64,000 nucleotides of DNA from Niallia alba (lineage in GTDB: Bacteria; Bacillota; Bacilli; Bacillales; Cytobacillaceae): NCBI RefSeq assembly GCF_012933555.1, contig NZ_JABBPK010000001.1:4256001-4320000 (forward strand). Direction: 5' to 3'. The notes beneath the pieces are model-generated. The model did not search any database and was not told the origin of the DNA. It saw only the letters and a list, made by a program, of their open reading frames with translations. The translations under genes were made by a program, and so were the position numbers. How positions within the stretch are numbered: the first letter of the stretch is position 1; every line of letters begins with the position of its first letter. This document shows, one piece after another, positions 15,529 through 24,498 of this stretch.

Positions 15529-16710
15529 TTATAAAAATAACCCTACAATTGTCGCTGTTAAAATAGAAGCTAATGTTGCTGTTAATAACATTTTCAAACC
15601 AAATTTTGCAACGATATCTGCTTTTTTGGCATTAATTGCTTGAATAGACCCAGCAATTATTCCAATACTAGAGAAGTTTGCAAAAGAAACAAGGAATGTC
15701 GAAACAATTCCTACTGTCTTCTCTGAAAGCTCCCCGATTAATGGCTGGAATTGCAGCATTGCCACAAATTCGTTTGCAGCCAGTTTCGTTCCCATTACTG
15801 AGCCTGCTGTTACAATCTCACTAACCGGAATACCCATTATCCATGCCACCGGAGCAAATATATAACCTAATATTCCGGTAAACCCAATTCCAAAGACACT
15901 TGTGAAGAAACCATCAATTAAAGCAAGTAGACCGACATATGCTACTAACATTGCAGCAACAATTAAAGCAACTCTACCACCATCTAACGCACCAGCTGAA
16001 ATCGCACCAAATACAGAATTTGTATTGGAAACATCTTTGACATTAATGGTTTCATCTTCCTCTTTGCTAATAGGTGCAACTAATGTTGCTATAATTAGTG
16101 CTGATAATGCATTTAAAATCATCGCTGCAAGTACAAATTGAGGTGGAATCATTTCCATATATGCTCCCATTATAGAAGCAGAAACAGATGCCATTGCAGA
16201 TGTACAGACAATAAATAACTTATTAGCATTCATCGAATCTAAATGTGATTTAATAGCAATAAGTGATTCCGATTGACCGAAAAAGATGGAGTTAATGCTG
16301 TTAAATGTTACAACCTTTGATAACCCTGTAATCTTTGCCAATGCCCCGCCAATATATTTAATAGCTAATGGCAATACTTTTATATGCGTTAATAAAGATA
16401 ATAAAGTAGAAGTAAAAATGATCAGCATCAATACATTTATAAAAAAGACACTTCCACCTTCTGGAACTAAGCCCCCGGTAACAAAATTAACGCCTTCATA
16501 TCCATAATTGAGCACATTGGAAACTCCATTTGATGTAGCTTCTACAATTTTTAGCCCAACAGTGGTTTTAAACATTATTAGAGCTACAATAAATTCCAGC
16601 ACAAATAATACGATAATAGCTCTATAGTTAATCCTTTTTTTATCATTTGATAATAAAAAGGAGATAGCTATCGTTACGATGATACCTAATATCCCAACTA
16701 ATATTGACAT
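15529..16710 (-). CDS. nupC: Concentrative nucleoside transporter (NupC family)
   Basis: The 393-residue polytopic protein has CNT family hallmarks: VLMLIIFTSTLLSLLTHIKV, INSIFFGQSESLIAIKSH (substrate/Na or H binding region), SAMASVSASIMGAYMEM, and VMGTKLAANEFVAMLQFQPL with a C-terminal NFSSIGIIAGSI, all typical of proton/sodium-nucleoside symporters in Bacillus (NupC, YutK). Length is normal. It starts at ATG behind GGAGGAA. It would import pyrimidine and some purine nucleosides. No salvage genes are adjacent. Confidence 0.93.
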   Translation of the reverse strand: MSILVGILGIIVTIAISFLLSNDKKRINYRAIIVLFVLEFIVALIMFKTTVGLKIVEATSNGVSNVLNYGYEGVNFVTGGLVPEGGSVFFINVLMLIIFTSTLLSLLTHIKVLPLAIKYIGGALAKITGLSKVVTFNSINSIFFGQSESLIAIKSHLDSMNANKLFIVCTSAMASVSASIMGAYMEMIPPQFVLAAMILNALSALIIATLVAPISKEEDETINVKDVSNTNSVFGAISAGALDGGRVALIVAAMLVAYVGLLALIDGFFTSVFGIGFTGILGYIFAPVAWIMGIPVSEIVTAGSVMGTKLAANEFVAMLQFQPLIGELSEKTVGIVSTFLVSFANFSSIGIIAGSIQAINAKKADIVAKFGLKMLLTATLASILTATIVGLFL

Positions 16711-17023
16711 AGAAAATTCCTCCTAAATAAAAAGCAATAACAATCCTTCATCGAATACATCAAACTATTTCAATATAGTTAATATACATTTGAAAAACAT
16801 TGTTAATACATTAAAAAAGATATACAGTTTTAGATGTTACCTTATATTAAGGACGTTGTCATCCATTAATTGATTAACAAATTAAATTAATAAAATTTAA
16901 ACCTTTCAAAATATTATCTAAATATATTTAATTCCCATCATTCTAAATAATCTCTTAAAAATGATGGCAAATAAAAAAGCAACTGGGGTATTGATACCTC
17001 AAATTGCTTTTTTTCTATTATAT
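16711..17023. other. Intergenic region upstream of nupC
   Basis: It is gene-free. It presumably contains the nupC promoter, an inverted repeat CCATCATT/AATGATGG (16935-16942/16960-16967) and the hairpin listed next. Its last nine bases, CTATTATAT (17015-17023), are the left target duplication of the IS4 element. Confidence 0.6.
16976..17010 (-). terminator. Intrinsic terminator, probably displaced from the met operon by the IS
   Basis: A long stem (AAGCAA...GGGGTAT / ATACCTC...TTGCTT) has T runs on both strands. No gene ends upstream on the plus strand. On the minus strand it would directly follow the M20 amidase gene if the IS4 element were removed, so it is most likely the original terminator of the methionine operon. 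Confidence 0.7.
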
Positions 17024-18426
17024 CACTAGTGTTGCATAAATATTGTCGCAATTTTCAGTCTGATTATCCTCCTTGTTTAGAGCCAAAAAGGTAAATACCT
17101 ATTCAAAGGTGGCTCCATCTATTTGGTTTTTTTTTACAATTAGACTTGTGCGACAACAACAATTTGCTTATTAAGGGATGGCTTTCCCTTCAATCTTTCG
17201 AAGCCAGATATGGGCTGGTTTCCACAATGCAGCCCTTAAATAACGGCTAATTTGTAAGGTTTTTCGCTTACTTCTTGTTTCAAGTTGTACGAGAACATGT
17301 AGGCAAAAAACAATCAGTGCGATAAACACTTGGTTTTGAATCGCCCATTCACTTTGACCGTAGAACTTTTTGATGCTGAGATGCTGTTTGATCCATTTAA
17401 AGAACAACTCAATTGCCCACCGTGATTTGTACATCTCTGAAATTTCTTCGGCACTCAAATCAAAACGATTGGTAATTAAATGCAGTTCATTTCCTTTTGA
17501 ATCCATCACTTTTAGAAGACGAAAGTAATTTTCAGCACGGTTTTGAGTCGTACCAATCAACACCATTTGATCTGACAAAACAGCTGAATTCTCGGGTAGT
17601 TTAAAATTATAAACTTCCCGTATGACTGCGTTTTTCCGTAGCCTTGAAAGAAAAAAGTAACCATCATCTGTCATTCGGTCAAAGCGCTCGTAATCTAGGT
17701 AGCCACGGTCAAACACATACATGCATTCTTTATCATCAACCATGATTTCAAGCTGACCACGATCATGTTCTTTTGCCGTTGTTAAAACAGCCTTTTCAGG
17801 ATAGGAACTCCCTTTTTCCATAAACACAAGTCTCAAATGCAACTTGACACCCGCTTTTGTTTTGCGGAACTTTGCCCATTTATGATTGGTCAAATTAAGT
17901 GGCAATGTGCTTGAATCAATGATTTTTAACGGCATAATAAGCTTTGTATAATGTGTTTTTGCATGAATTTGTGCGACTAAATCAAGGAAAAGCCTTTGAA
18001 ATAAATCTGGATTTATACCGTTTAATCGGCGTGAGAGCTGAGAAATACTGATTGAATCAAGATCAATGCCTTTTTGTAGTTGGTCGTCGAAAAGACAATC
18101 GCTTAGCTCATGCAAACTTTCGACTTCTTGTAGCTGTGCAAAAAGGAGTAATTTTAGAAATGAGTCTGTTTTTAGTTTTTTCGTATAGTAATCTAATTTC
18201 AACGTTTTCACGGTTTCTTCAAAAAGTTGAAGATTTATTGGTGAAAACCATTGTCCAAATGAAGTTTTTCGTGTAATCTTGTCCATGAGTTGGTCCTTTT
18301 TTAGTGGATTTGGACGGGTTACCACCTGACTTATCCATTATAAAGGACTTTTTCTTTGCATAAAATAATAAAATTGAACATTTTGAGTATTTTTAATAGT
18401 AAAAATAAATTAATGCAACACTAGTG
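17024..18426 (-). mobile_element. IS4-family insertion sequence, 1403 bp
   Basis: Terminal inverted repeats begin CACTAGTGTTGCAT at both ends (right end ATGCAACACTAGTG). Identical 9-bp duplications CTATTATAT flank them (17015-17023 and 18427-18435), so the element is complete. One intact transposase gene fills it. It resembles the IS4Bsu1-like Bacillus elements. It lies 17 bases after the stop codon of the M20 amidase, in the same orientation as the met operon. Confidence 0.93.
17171..18325 (-). CDS. IS4-family transposase
   Basis: The 384-residue protein has the DDE triad in IS4 context: first Asp in LKIIDSSTLPLNL, second in MYVFDRGYLDYERF, and the YREK signature YKSRWAIELFFKWIKQHL (Y-2-R-3-E-6-K) near residues 308-320. 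An N-terminal IS4-type domain (SFGQWFSPIN) precedes it. The ORF is intact. Because it reads in the same direction as the upstream met operon, which has lost its adjacent terminator, transcription from that operon could enter it. Confidence 0.92.
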   Translation of the reverse strand: MVTRPNPLKKDQLMDKITRKTSFGQWFSPINLQLFEETVKTLKLDYYTKKLKTDSFLKLLLFAQLQEVESLHELSDCLFDDQLQKGIDLDSISISQLSRRLNGINPDLFQRLFLDLVAQIHAKTHYTKLIMPLKIIDSSTLPLNLTNHKWAKFRKTKAGVKLHLRLVFMEKGSSYPEKAVLTTAKEHDRGQLEIMVDDKECMYVFDRGYLDYERFDRMTDDGYFFLSRLRKNAVIREVYNFKLPENSAVLSDQMVLIGTTQNRAENYFRLLKVMDSKGNELHLITNRFDLSAEEISEMYKSRWAIELFFKWIKQHLSIKKFYGQSEWAIQNQVFIALIVFCLHVLVQLETRSKRKTLQISRYLRAALWKPAHIWLRKIEGKAIP

Positions 18427-18443
18427 CTATTATATATATTTAT

Positions 18444-19652
18444 TTAAAGCGAGCTGTCTTTCTCGATCTTCGCAGCTTCAAATGCTTTATTAACACGGTT
18501 TAAAAGCACGCTATCTGAAAGCAAACGATATCCTGTTGTAGCAAGTGCCTGAGCACCTTTAATAATAGCTTCATCTCCGATTGAAGATTTCGCTGCTTCT
18601 CTAAATTCATTCGTATGTGCAATCAAATCATCTGGTCCTATTTTAATATGCGGATGTGCTGTTGGTACTTCATAGCTTATATTCCCAGCGTCTGTTGATC
18701 CTTTTCCACGAGATCTTTTTGTTACAACCGTCTCTCCAACTGCCTCTAGCTCTTCTTTTAATATCTCATCTAAAATTGGGTTTAATACAAAATCCTTCAC
18801 TTCATTTTGGAATCTTTCCACTTTAACAGTTGCTCCAGTTGCAAGGGCAGCTCCTTCAGCAATCGCACGAACTTTTGTAGCAGCCTCTTCTGTTTTATTC
18901 CATGTTTCTGCTCGAATGTAGAATCGTGCAGACGCATATTCCGGAATGATATTAGGTGCATCTCCCCCGTTTGTGATAATCCCGTGAATTCTTACATCAT
19001 CAGGAAGCTGTTGTCTAAGCGCATTTATGCCAACAAATAATTGGATAACTGCATCAAGAGCGTTTATCCCTTTTTCAGGTGAACCTGATGCGTGTGCCGC
19101 TTTCCCGTAAAAATGGAAATCGAGTGGATCTACAGCAAGCGTTTCACTTGTTAATGATGTTTGACCAGCAGGATGAATCATTAAGGCCACATCAACATCC
19201 TTTAAATAACCATGTTTCACGAAGCTTCCTTTTGCACTTCCATTTGGTCCTCCCTCTTCCGCTGGTGTCCCTAAGACAACAACCTTTCCACCTGTTTCGG
19301 AAAGTGTTTGGGAAAGTGCAATTCCAGCTGCTACACTTGTTGTTCCAATAATATTATGCCCACAAGCATGACCCAATCCAGGGAGTGCATCATACTCAGC
19401 GAGGAAAGCAATGGTTGGACCAGATATCCCACTATCTTTTACTGCATAAAAAGATGTTTCATGACCAGCTACGGCAATTTCCACTTTGAATCCAGCATTT
19501 GTTAAAATGTCTACATGCTTTTTACTTGCGAAAAATTCTTGGTTCCCGATTTCAGGATTCGCATGAATCGATTGACTTGTTTCAATATACAGTTCTTTAT
19601 TTGCAAGAATGGATTCGTGAATAAGATTGATACCAGATAAAGTGTTACTCAT
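18444..19652 (-). CDS. M20-family amidohydrolase/peptidase
   Basis: The 402-residue protein has the M20D (aminoacylase/IAA-hydrolase, p-aminobenzoyl-glutamate hydrolase-like) motifs: IHANPEIGNQEFFA, FLAEYDALPGLGHACGHNIIG with the Cys/His zinc ligands around residues 90-105, the catalytic GTPAEEGGPNGSAKG, and AAHASGSPEKGINALDA in the dimerisation domain. It is the distal gene of metN-metP-metQ, 14 bases after metQ. A likely role is releasing free amino acid (perhaps methionine) from N-acyl or peptide forms taken up by the transporter; that is context inference. The IS insertion lies just downstream. Confidence 0.88.
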   Translation of the reverse strand: MSNTLSGINLIHESILANKELYIETSQSIHANPEIGNQEFFASKKHVDILTNAGFKVEIAVAGHETSFYAVKDSGISGPTIAFLAEYDALPGLGHACGHNIIGTTSVAAGIALSQTLSETGGKVVVLGTPAEEGGPNGSAKGSFVKHGYLKDVDVALMIHPAGQTSLTSETLAVDPLDFHFYGKAAHASGSPEKGINALDAVIQLFVGINALRQQLPDDVRIHGIITNGGDAPNIIPEYASARFYIRAETWNKTEEAATKVRAIAEGAALATGATVKVERFQNEVKDFVLNPILDEILKEELEAVGETVVTKRSRGKGSTDAGNISYEVPTAHPHIKIGPDDLIAHTNEFREAAKSSIGDEAIIKGAQALATTGYRLLSDSVLLNRVNKAFEAAKIEKDSSL

Positions 19653-19666
19653 TTTCCCTCTCCTCC

Positions 19667-20524
19667 TTAAAGTCCTTTAAATTGTTTTTGTAATTCGTCC
19701 TTGTCAATATCTACTACAATGGAACCACCATTTGTATCTGCTTCAACTGCTTTAATCACATCTTCTTCATGATAAAGCTCCACAATTTTTTGATATGTTT
19801 CGTTATTTGCATCCTCTGTACGAGCTGCAAAGATGTTTACATATGGCAATGCATTTTCATCGTCTGCATCTTCTAAATAAATAGGATCTTTTACAGGATC
19901 AAAGCCAGCTTGACCGGCAACACCATTATTGATAACAGATGCTGCAACATCAGGTAATACTCTTGGCGTTTGCTGTGCAACAATCGGTAAGATATCGAGA
20001 TTTTTTGGATTTCCCACAATTTTAGATGGATCTCCAAATAGTCCAAAGTCATCTGCTAAAGTAATTAATCCAGCTGATTCAAGTAATTTTAGAGCACGTG
20101 CTTGGTTGGAAGGATCGTCCGGAATAGCAATTTTATCGCCTTCTTTAATTTCACTTACATCTTTCACCTTTTCAGAATAGATCCCCATCGGCGCTATCAC
20201 AGTTGCTCCAATTGGCGTTAAGTCGGTCTTATTTTCTTGGTTAAATTGACTTAAAAATGCGATATGTTGAAACGAATTAATATCAATTTCGTTATTCGCT
20301 AAAGCTTGATTTGGCAATGTATAGTCAGAAAACTCAACAAGCTCAATTTCAATCCCTTCTGCTTTCGCCTTTTCTTTCAAAATTGGCCAAACCTCTCCAT
20401 CAGATCCAGTTACACCAATTTTCACCTTCACCGTTTTATCCCCACCAGATGTACTTTCCGACCCGCATGCTGCAAGTGCCCAAATTGTCGTTAATAATAG
20501 TAAAATAGCAAAATATTTCTTCAT
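19667..20524 (-). CDS. metQ: Methionine ABC transporter substrate-binding lipoprotein MetQ
   Basis: The 285-residue lipoprotein has a signal MKKYFAILLLLTTIWALAAC with lipid-modified Cys at residue 20 (counting from the ATG at 20524, which is preferred over an adjacent GTG by spacing to GGAG). It has NlpA/MetQ signatures: KVKIGVTGSDGEVWPILKEK, NEIDINSFQHIAFL, GDKIAIPDDPSNQARALKLL and NPKNLDILPI. It binds D/L-methionine or methionine sulfoxide outside the membrane and delivers it to MetN-MetP. The S-box leader upstream of metN supports methionine specificity. Confidence 0.94.
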   Translation of the reverse strand: MKKYFAILLLLTTIWALAACGSESTSGGDKTVKVKIGVTGSDGEVWPILKEKAKAEGIEIELVEFSDYTLPNQALANNEIDINSFQHIAFLSQFNQENKTDLTPIGATVIAPMGIYSEKVKDVSEIKEGDKIAIPDDPSNQARALKLLESAGLITLADDFGLFGDPSKIVGNPKNLDILPIVAQQTPRVLPDVAASVINNGVAGQAGFDPVKDPIYLEDADDENALPYVNIFAARTEDANNETYQKIVELYHEEDVIKAVEADTNGGSIVVDIDKDELQKQFKGL

Positions 20525-20608
20525 CACACATTCTCCTTAATTAGTAAATTTTGTATAATTTTAACTTTAAATAGTTATAAAAATCCCTCCGTTAAAGCAA
20601 TATCCCCC

Positions 20609-21271
20609 TTAACGTCTCATTATTTTTCTTGATAATGTATTTCCAATCCATTGAGCGATTTGGACGAGAATAATTAAGATAATAACGGTAACAAGCATTA
20701 CACTGCCGTCAAATCGTTGATAGCCATATGTCATCGCGACATGTCCCAGTCCGCCTCCACCAACGGTACCAGCCATCGCAGAAAAATCAATTAAGCTGAT
20801 GGTTACAAAAGTTAAGCCAAGAATAAGTGGTCCTAACGCTTCAGGAATTAACACTGTAAAAATGATTTGCAAAGGACTTGCTCCCATCGCTTTAGCAGCT
20901 TCAATAACACCTGGATCAATACTAACTAAGTTATTCTCTACTACTCTAGCAATTCCAAAAGAGGCTGCAATAGTCATTGGGAAGATCGCTGCCCATGTCC
21001 CAATCGTAGTACCTACAATCGCTCTTGTTAACGGGCTGATTGCTACTAGAAAAATAATAAATGGAATAGGGCGGATAATATTAATTAAAATATTAAGCAA
21101 ACGGAAAACTAATTTATTTTCTAAAATATTGCCTTTTCTTGTTACGAAAAGGAGTAAACCTATTGTAATTCCTATAATAGAGCCTAAAATAAGCGTCATG
21201 ATAACCATTAATATTGTTTCTCCTGTTGATTCCACAATGCGTGGCCAAAAAGTACTCCAATCGACCTTCAT
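20609..21271 (-). CDS. metP: Methionine ABC transporter permease MetP (MetI)
   Basis: The 220-residue protein has five membrane segments and the permease coupling motif EAAKAMGASPLQIIFTVLIPEAL around residues 125-147, with the typical IIRPIPFIIFLVAISPLTRAIVGTTIG segment before it. It forms the homodimeric channel for MetN/MetQ. Its ATG overlaps the final base of metN, indicating coupling. Confidence 0.94.
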   Translation of the reverse strand: MKVDWSTFWPRIVESTGETILMVIMTLILGSIIGITIGLLLFVTRKGNILENKLVFRLLNILINIIRPIPFIIFLVAISPLTRAIVGTTIGTWAAIFPMTIAASFGIARVVENNLVSIDPGVIEAAKAMGASPLQIIFTVLIPEALGPLILGLTFVTISLIDFSAMAGTVGGGGLGHVAMTYGYQRFDGSVMLVTVIILIILVQIAQWIGNTLSRKIMRR

Positions 21272-22287
21272 TAAATAAGCACCTCCTCAACTGTGACTAA
21301 TGTCTCTAATTCATTAAGAACAGATAAAATATTTTCTTTACTTCCTTCAAAGGATACGAGCAGATTGCCGTAGAACTTTTCTTGCAATTCACGAACTGAG
21401 CCATAAACAATATTTACATCGACATTAAACTTTTTTGTGACCTTTGAAAGTACTGGATCACTTGCAATTTCACCTTTAAAGATTACTCTGTATAACTGTT
21501 TACCACCCTTTTTCCTCCATTCCGCTAATAAGGAGTCAGAAGGACGATCCTGCTGTACAGACTGAATAAAGCGCTGCGTGGTTGGATGTTTCGGATTTGT
21601 GAATACTTCAAAAACGGAACCATTCTCTATTACTTCTCCATTTTCCATTACTGCCACTCGATCACATATTTCTTGAATAACATGCATTTCATGCGTAATT
21701 AATAGAATAGTAATGCCTAAATCCTTATTTACCTTTTTTAATAGACGCAGTATTTCCCCAGTTGTATCAGGATCCAGTGCAGAGGTTGCTTCATCACAAA
21801 TTAATATATCTGGAGAAGTTGCTAGGGCACGTGCAATACCAACTCGTTGCTTCTGTCCCCCTGATAACTGTTCTGGATAATCGTCTGCTTTATCGGATAG
21901 ACCCACAAATTGCAGAAGCTCTGCCACTCTTTCTTTTATTTCTTTTTTCGGTACACCAGCGAGCTTTAAAGGATAAGCAATATTCCCTGCTACCGTTCGA
22001 GAAGAAAAAAGATTAAAGTTTTGAAAAATCATCCCAATTCTTCTGCGAAGTTTACGGATTTCTTTTTGAGATAAGGACGAAACATCTACTCCTTGAACTT
22101 GTATATTTCCGTTTGTCGGTGTTTCTAATAAATTGACAAGTCGTAATAAGGTACTTTTGCCTGCTCCGCTAAAACCAATAATCCCAAAGATTTCCCCTTG
22201 TGCAATGGATATCGATACATCCTTAACCGCGTTTACTTCACGACTGCCAAGCTTAAAGGTCTTAGCTACCTTCTGAAATTCAATCAT
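21271..22287 (-). CDS. metN: Methionine ABC transporter ATP-binding protein MetN
   Basis: The 338-residue ATPase has Walker A GFSGAGKSTLLRLVNLLE (about 38-55), the signature LSGGQKQRVGIARAL, Walker B ILICDEATSALDP and switch His ITHEMHVI. A C-terminal NIL/ACT-like regulatory domain (about residues 265-338) is characteristic of MetN. In E. coli MetNI this domain binds methionine and inhibits transport. It starts at ATG after GAGGGG and is the first gene of the operon, behind a SAM riboswitch. Confidence 0.95.
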   Translation of the reverse strand: MIEFQKVAKTFKLGSREVNAVKDVSISIAQGEIFGIIGFSGAGKSTLLRLVNLLETPTNGNIQVQGVDVSSLSQKEIRKLRRRIGMIFQNFNLFSSRTVAGNIAYPLKLAGVPKKEIKERVAELLQFVGLSDKADDYPEQLSGGQKQRVGIARALATSPDILICDEATSALDPDTTGEILRLLKKVNKDLGITILLITHEMHVIQEICDRVAVMENGEVIENGSVFEVFTNPKHPTTQRFIQSVQQDRPSDSLLAEWRKKGGKQLYRVIFKGEIASDPVLSKVTKKFNVDVNIVYGSVRELQEKFYGNLLVSFEGSKENILSVLNELETLVTVEEVLI

Positions 22288-22361
22288 TGCCCCTCACTCC
22301 TATGCAGTATCAAAAACATAAGTATCTTGTGAAGAAGAAACAGGTCTATTAAGAGATACAA

Positions 22362-22535
22362 AAAGGCCCTGCTTCTTCTTTCCAGAAAGAAAAAGCAGGG
22401 CCTTTATAAGACAAAGAAACTACTTCTTCTCATCTTTCAAATGCTAATTTAGCATTTGCAGGAATTGGCACGGTATTTAAATAAATCCGCTGCCGAGACT
22501 TCTTCGGGCCTGTCCCTCCGTCTCTCTGGATAAGA
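22362..22535 (-). promoter_or_regulatory. S-box (SAM-I) riboswitch with terminator upstream of metN
   Basis: On the minus strand the leader begins CTTATCCAGAGAGACGGAGG (22534-22515). It continues through GGGACAGGCCC, CGGCAGC, the GTGCCAATTCCTGCA core and AGATGAGAAG, all SAM-I consensus blocks (aptamer about 22425-22535). It ends in a long terminator hairpin (22362-22405) with arms AAAGGCCCTGC/GCAGGGCCTTT and a T run. High SAM should stabilise the aptamer and terminate before metN. Confidence 0.95.
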
Positions 22536-22559
22536 AAAATGTTTTTATTTAATTTTGTA

Positions 22560-22941
22560 AGATTTGATAACAACTATAAAACTAGATAAATAAATTGTCA
22601 ACTATGTTTTTTTATTTTTTTGTTTTTTTTCGCTAAATTTTTTATAAAAAAACCTATTTTTAAATTATATCAACATATCTTTTTCACCATACCCGCAGTC
22701 AGCATACACTTCGCTTTCCATAGGGCTCGCGCTGAGCCGCTTCGCCGTCGTTTCACTCTTGATTGGTCTAATCTGTCTCTCTAATCCCACAAGATTCTAT
22801 GTGTATGCTGACTGCTCAATATTACTAAATAAAGATTCACCCATACGAAAAAATTCCTTATACCTAAGAATCTAACTATATATAAATATAATAAAAATCC
22901 ATTAATACACACTAAATAAATCGGAATAATATTTTTTGTAA
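22560..22941. other. Gene-free interval holding a repeat A core
   Basis: It consists of T-rich sequence near 22610-22640, then the divergent palindromic copy A2 (next entry), then AT-rich sequence up to the kdsC terminator. No ORF with a ribosome-binding site is visible. Confidence 0.6.
22691..22816 (+). repeat. Palindromic repeat A, copy A2 (core with compensated arms)
   Basis: Arms GCAGTCAGCATACAC (22695-22709) and GTGTATGCTGACTGC (22801-22815) are perfectly complementary. They differ from the common arms GCAGCCGGAATACAC/GTGTATTCCGGCTGC at three positions, each compensated on the other side. The interior retains ACTTCGCTTTCCATAGGGCT and CGCGCTGAGCCGCTTCG. Outer flanks are missing. Confidence 0.85.
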
Positions 22942-22980
22942 AAAAGGAAAGTGCTATTTTTCCATTAGCACTTTCCTTTT
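22942..22980 (-). terminator. Intrinsic terminator of the kds cluster
   Basis: AAAAGGAAAGTGCTA and TAGCACTTTCCTTTT form a 15-base stem right after kdsC, T-rich on the minus strand. Confidence 0.9.
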
Positions 22981-22984
22981 CGTT

Positions 22985-23506
22985 CTATTGAGTTATCTCT
23001 GCTTGTTTTGATAAAAAAAGCTGTACTATTTCTTCTTGACTATATTTTTGTAGGAGAAGAGAATCGATCATTTCTCGAACTGCCCCATCCCCTCCATTTG
23101 AATCTGCAACAAACATGACTTGATCTTTTACCATATCCATTGCATTTTTTGGAGCACATGGCCATCCTACCTTTGTTAAAATAGGAATATCGTTGAGATC
23201 GTCACCCATATAACATACTTCCTCAAAGCCTATTCCTATTTCATCGATTATCTTCTGAAGTGTTTCTAATTTATCGTGAATTCCTTCAAAAACATAGTCA
23301 AAGCTCAATTCCTCTGCTCTTTTTCTAACTGCTTTCGACTTCCTTCCTGTTATAATAGCTGTCTTTATCCCTGCTTGTTTTGCCAGACTAATGCCCATAC
23401 CGTCTTGTGTGTGAAATGCCTTATACTCGTTACCATCTGAACCAATATATAGTCTCCCGTCTGTAAGTACACCATCAACGTCTAATACAATTAGCTTAAT
23501 CCTCAT
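22985..23506 (-). CDS. kdsC: 3-deoxy-D-manno-octulosonate 8-phosphate phosphatase KdsC (HAD type)
   Basis: The 173-residue protein is a cap-less HAD phosphatase with VLDVDGVLTDGRLYIG (DxDGVLT, typical of KdsC/NeuA-like tetrameric phosphatases) at residues 8-23, FHTQDGMGISLAKQAGIKTAIITGRKS (31-57), and CYMGDDLNDIPIL (98-110). It removes the 8-phosphate from Kdo8P. It is the last gene of kdsA-kdsD-kdsC; the neighbours, not the HAD fold alone, give the name. With kdsA broken, its normal substrate is probably not made here. Confidence 0.88.
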   Translation of the reverse strand: MRIKLIVLDVDGVLTDGRLYIGSDGNEYKAFHTQDGMGISLAKQAGIKTAIITGRKSKAVRKRAEELSFDYVFEGIHDKLETLQKIIDEIGIGFEEVCYMGDDLNDIPILTKVGWPCAPKNAMDMVKDQVMFVADSNGGDGAVREMIDSLLLQKYSQEEIVQLFLSKQAEITQ

Positions 23507-23514
23507 TAATTACG

Positions 23515-24498
23515 TTATATACCTAATTTCATTAAATCATGAAGATGAAGCATTCCAACGGGCTTATGATGGCTATCAATGATTGGCAATACGGTAATTT
23601 CTTTTTCCTCCATTAATTGTAGAGCTTCAGCAGCTAAAGCTCCTTTTTCAACTACTATAGAAGGGGCAGAGATTAAATTTTCCACATTTTCATTCAGGAC
23701 ATCCATTGAGAGCGCAAATGCTCTACGAATGTCACCATCTGTAAGGACACCGATTAATTCATTTTTCTCATTTACAATCGATGCGGCTCCTAGTCCTTGA
23801 TCTGTCATCGTAAATAAAGCGTCCTTTACTTTATCTCCTTTGTGGACAACTGGATTTTTTCTTGTGTGAAATATAACATCATCTACCTTTAATAATAATT
23901 TTCTTCCTAACGAACCGTTCGGATGATAAAGAGCAAAATCTTCTGGCCTAAACTTGCGTGCCTCTAGTAAGGCAATTGCAAGTGCGTCACCTAATGCAAG
24001 TGTTACCGTTGTACTTGTTGTTGGTGCTAATCCTAACGGACAAGCCTCTTCAAACTCTCCTAAACATAATGTAACATCGGCTTTCATCCCTAGAGTAGAA
24101 AACACATTTTTCGTAATAGCAATCAACTTTGCCCCAATTGTTTCAATGGATGGAAGTAATCTTACTACTTCATCACTTTCTCCACTATTGGAAATAGCAA
24201 GCACAATATCATCAGACGTCACCATTCCTAAATCCCCATGTAAGCCTTCAGATGGGTGTAAAAAACAAGATGGCGTTCCAGTACTTGAGAAAGTCGCCTT
24301 TATCTTTCGAGCGATAATCCCCGACTTGCCTATCCCAGTTACAACCACTTTTCCTCTGCAGGCTAAAATTAATTGAATAGCATCTTCTGCTGATTCATCC
24401 AATATATCTCTTAAATCCAAGATTGCCTTTGCTTCTTTTTCTAGAACGATTGCTAAAGTATCTGTATAATCGAATTTTGGCAAATTAATTTCTTGCAT
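23515..24498 (-). CDS. kdsD: Arabinose-5-phosphate isomerase KdsD/KpsF
   Basis: The start is ATG 24496-24498, five bases after GGGAGTGG; an earlier ATG adds five residues. The 327-residue protein has an N-terminal SIS domain (residues about 35-170: KVVVTGIGKSGIIARKIKAT, FLHPSEGLHGDLGMV, AISNSGESDEVVRLLP) and two C-terminal CBS domains (about 205-327). This is the standard KdsD/KpsF/GutQ layout. It converts ribulose-5-phosphate to arabinose-5-phosphate, the precursor for KdsA. It lies eight bases upstream of kdsC. Confidence 0.92.
   Translation of the reverse strand: MQEINLPKFDYTDTLAIVLEKEAKAILDLRDILDESAEDAIQLILACRGKVVVTGIGKSGIIARKIKATFSSTGTPSCFLHPSEGLHGDLGMVTSDDIVLAISNSGESDEVVRLLPSIETIGAKLIAITKNVFSTLGMKADVTLCLGEFEEACPLGLAPTTSTTVTLALGDALAIALLEARKFRPEDFALYHPNGSLGRKLLLKVDDVIFHTRKNPVVHKGDKVKDALFTMTDQGLGAASIVNEKNELIGVLTDGDIRRAFALSMDVLNENVENLISAPSIVVEKGALAAEALQLMEEKEITVLPIIDSHHKPVGMLHLHDLMKLGI

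Noticed and set aside
17024-17031. CACTAGTG read as an 8-bp target duplication of the IS4 element
   Set aside because: CACTAGTG is itself palindromic and present at both ends, but the flanking CTATTATAT repeats directly outside it are a better 9-bp duplication, so CACTAGTG belongs to the terminal repeats.
20799-21278. 159-codon plus-strand ORF opposite metP
   Set aside because: It is the antisense shadow of a conserved permease gene, with no ribosome-binding site.
23954-24376. 140-codon plus-strand ORF opposite kdsD
   Set aside because: Antisense of the conserved SIS domain; composition is that of a shadow frame.
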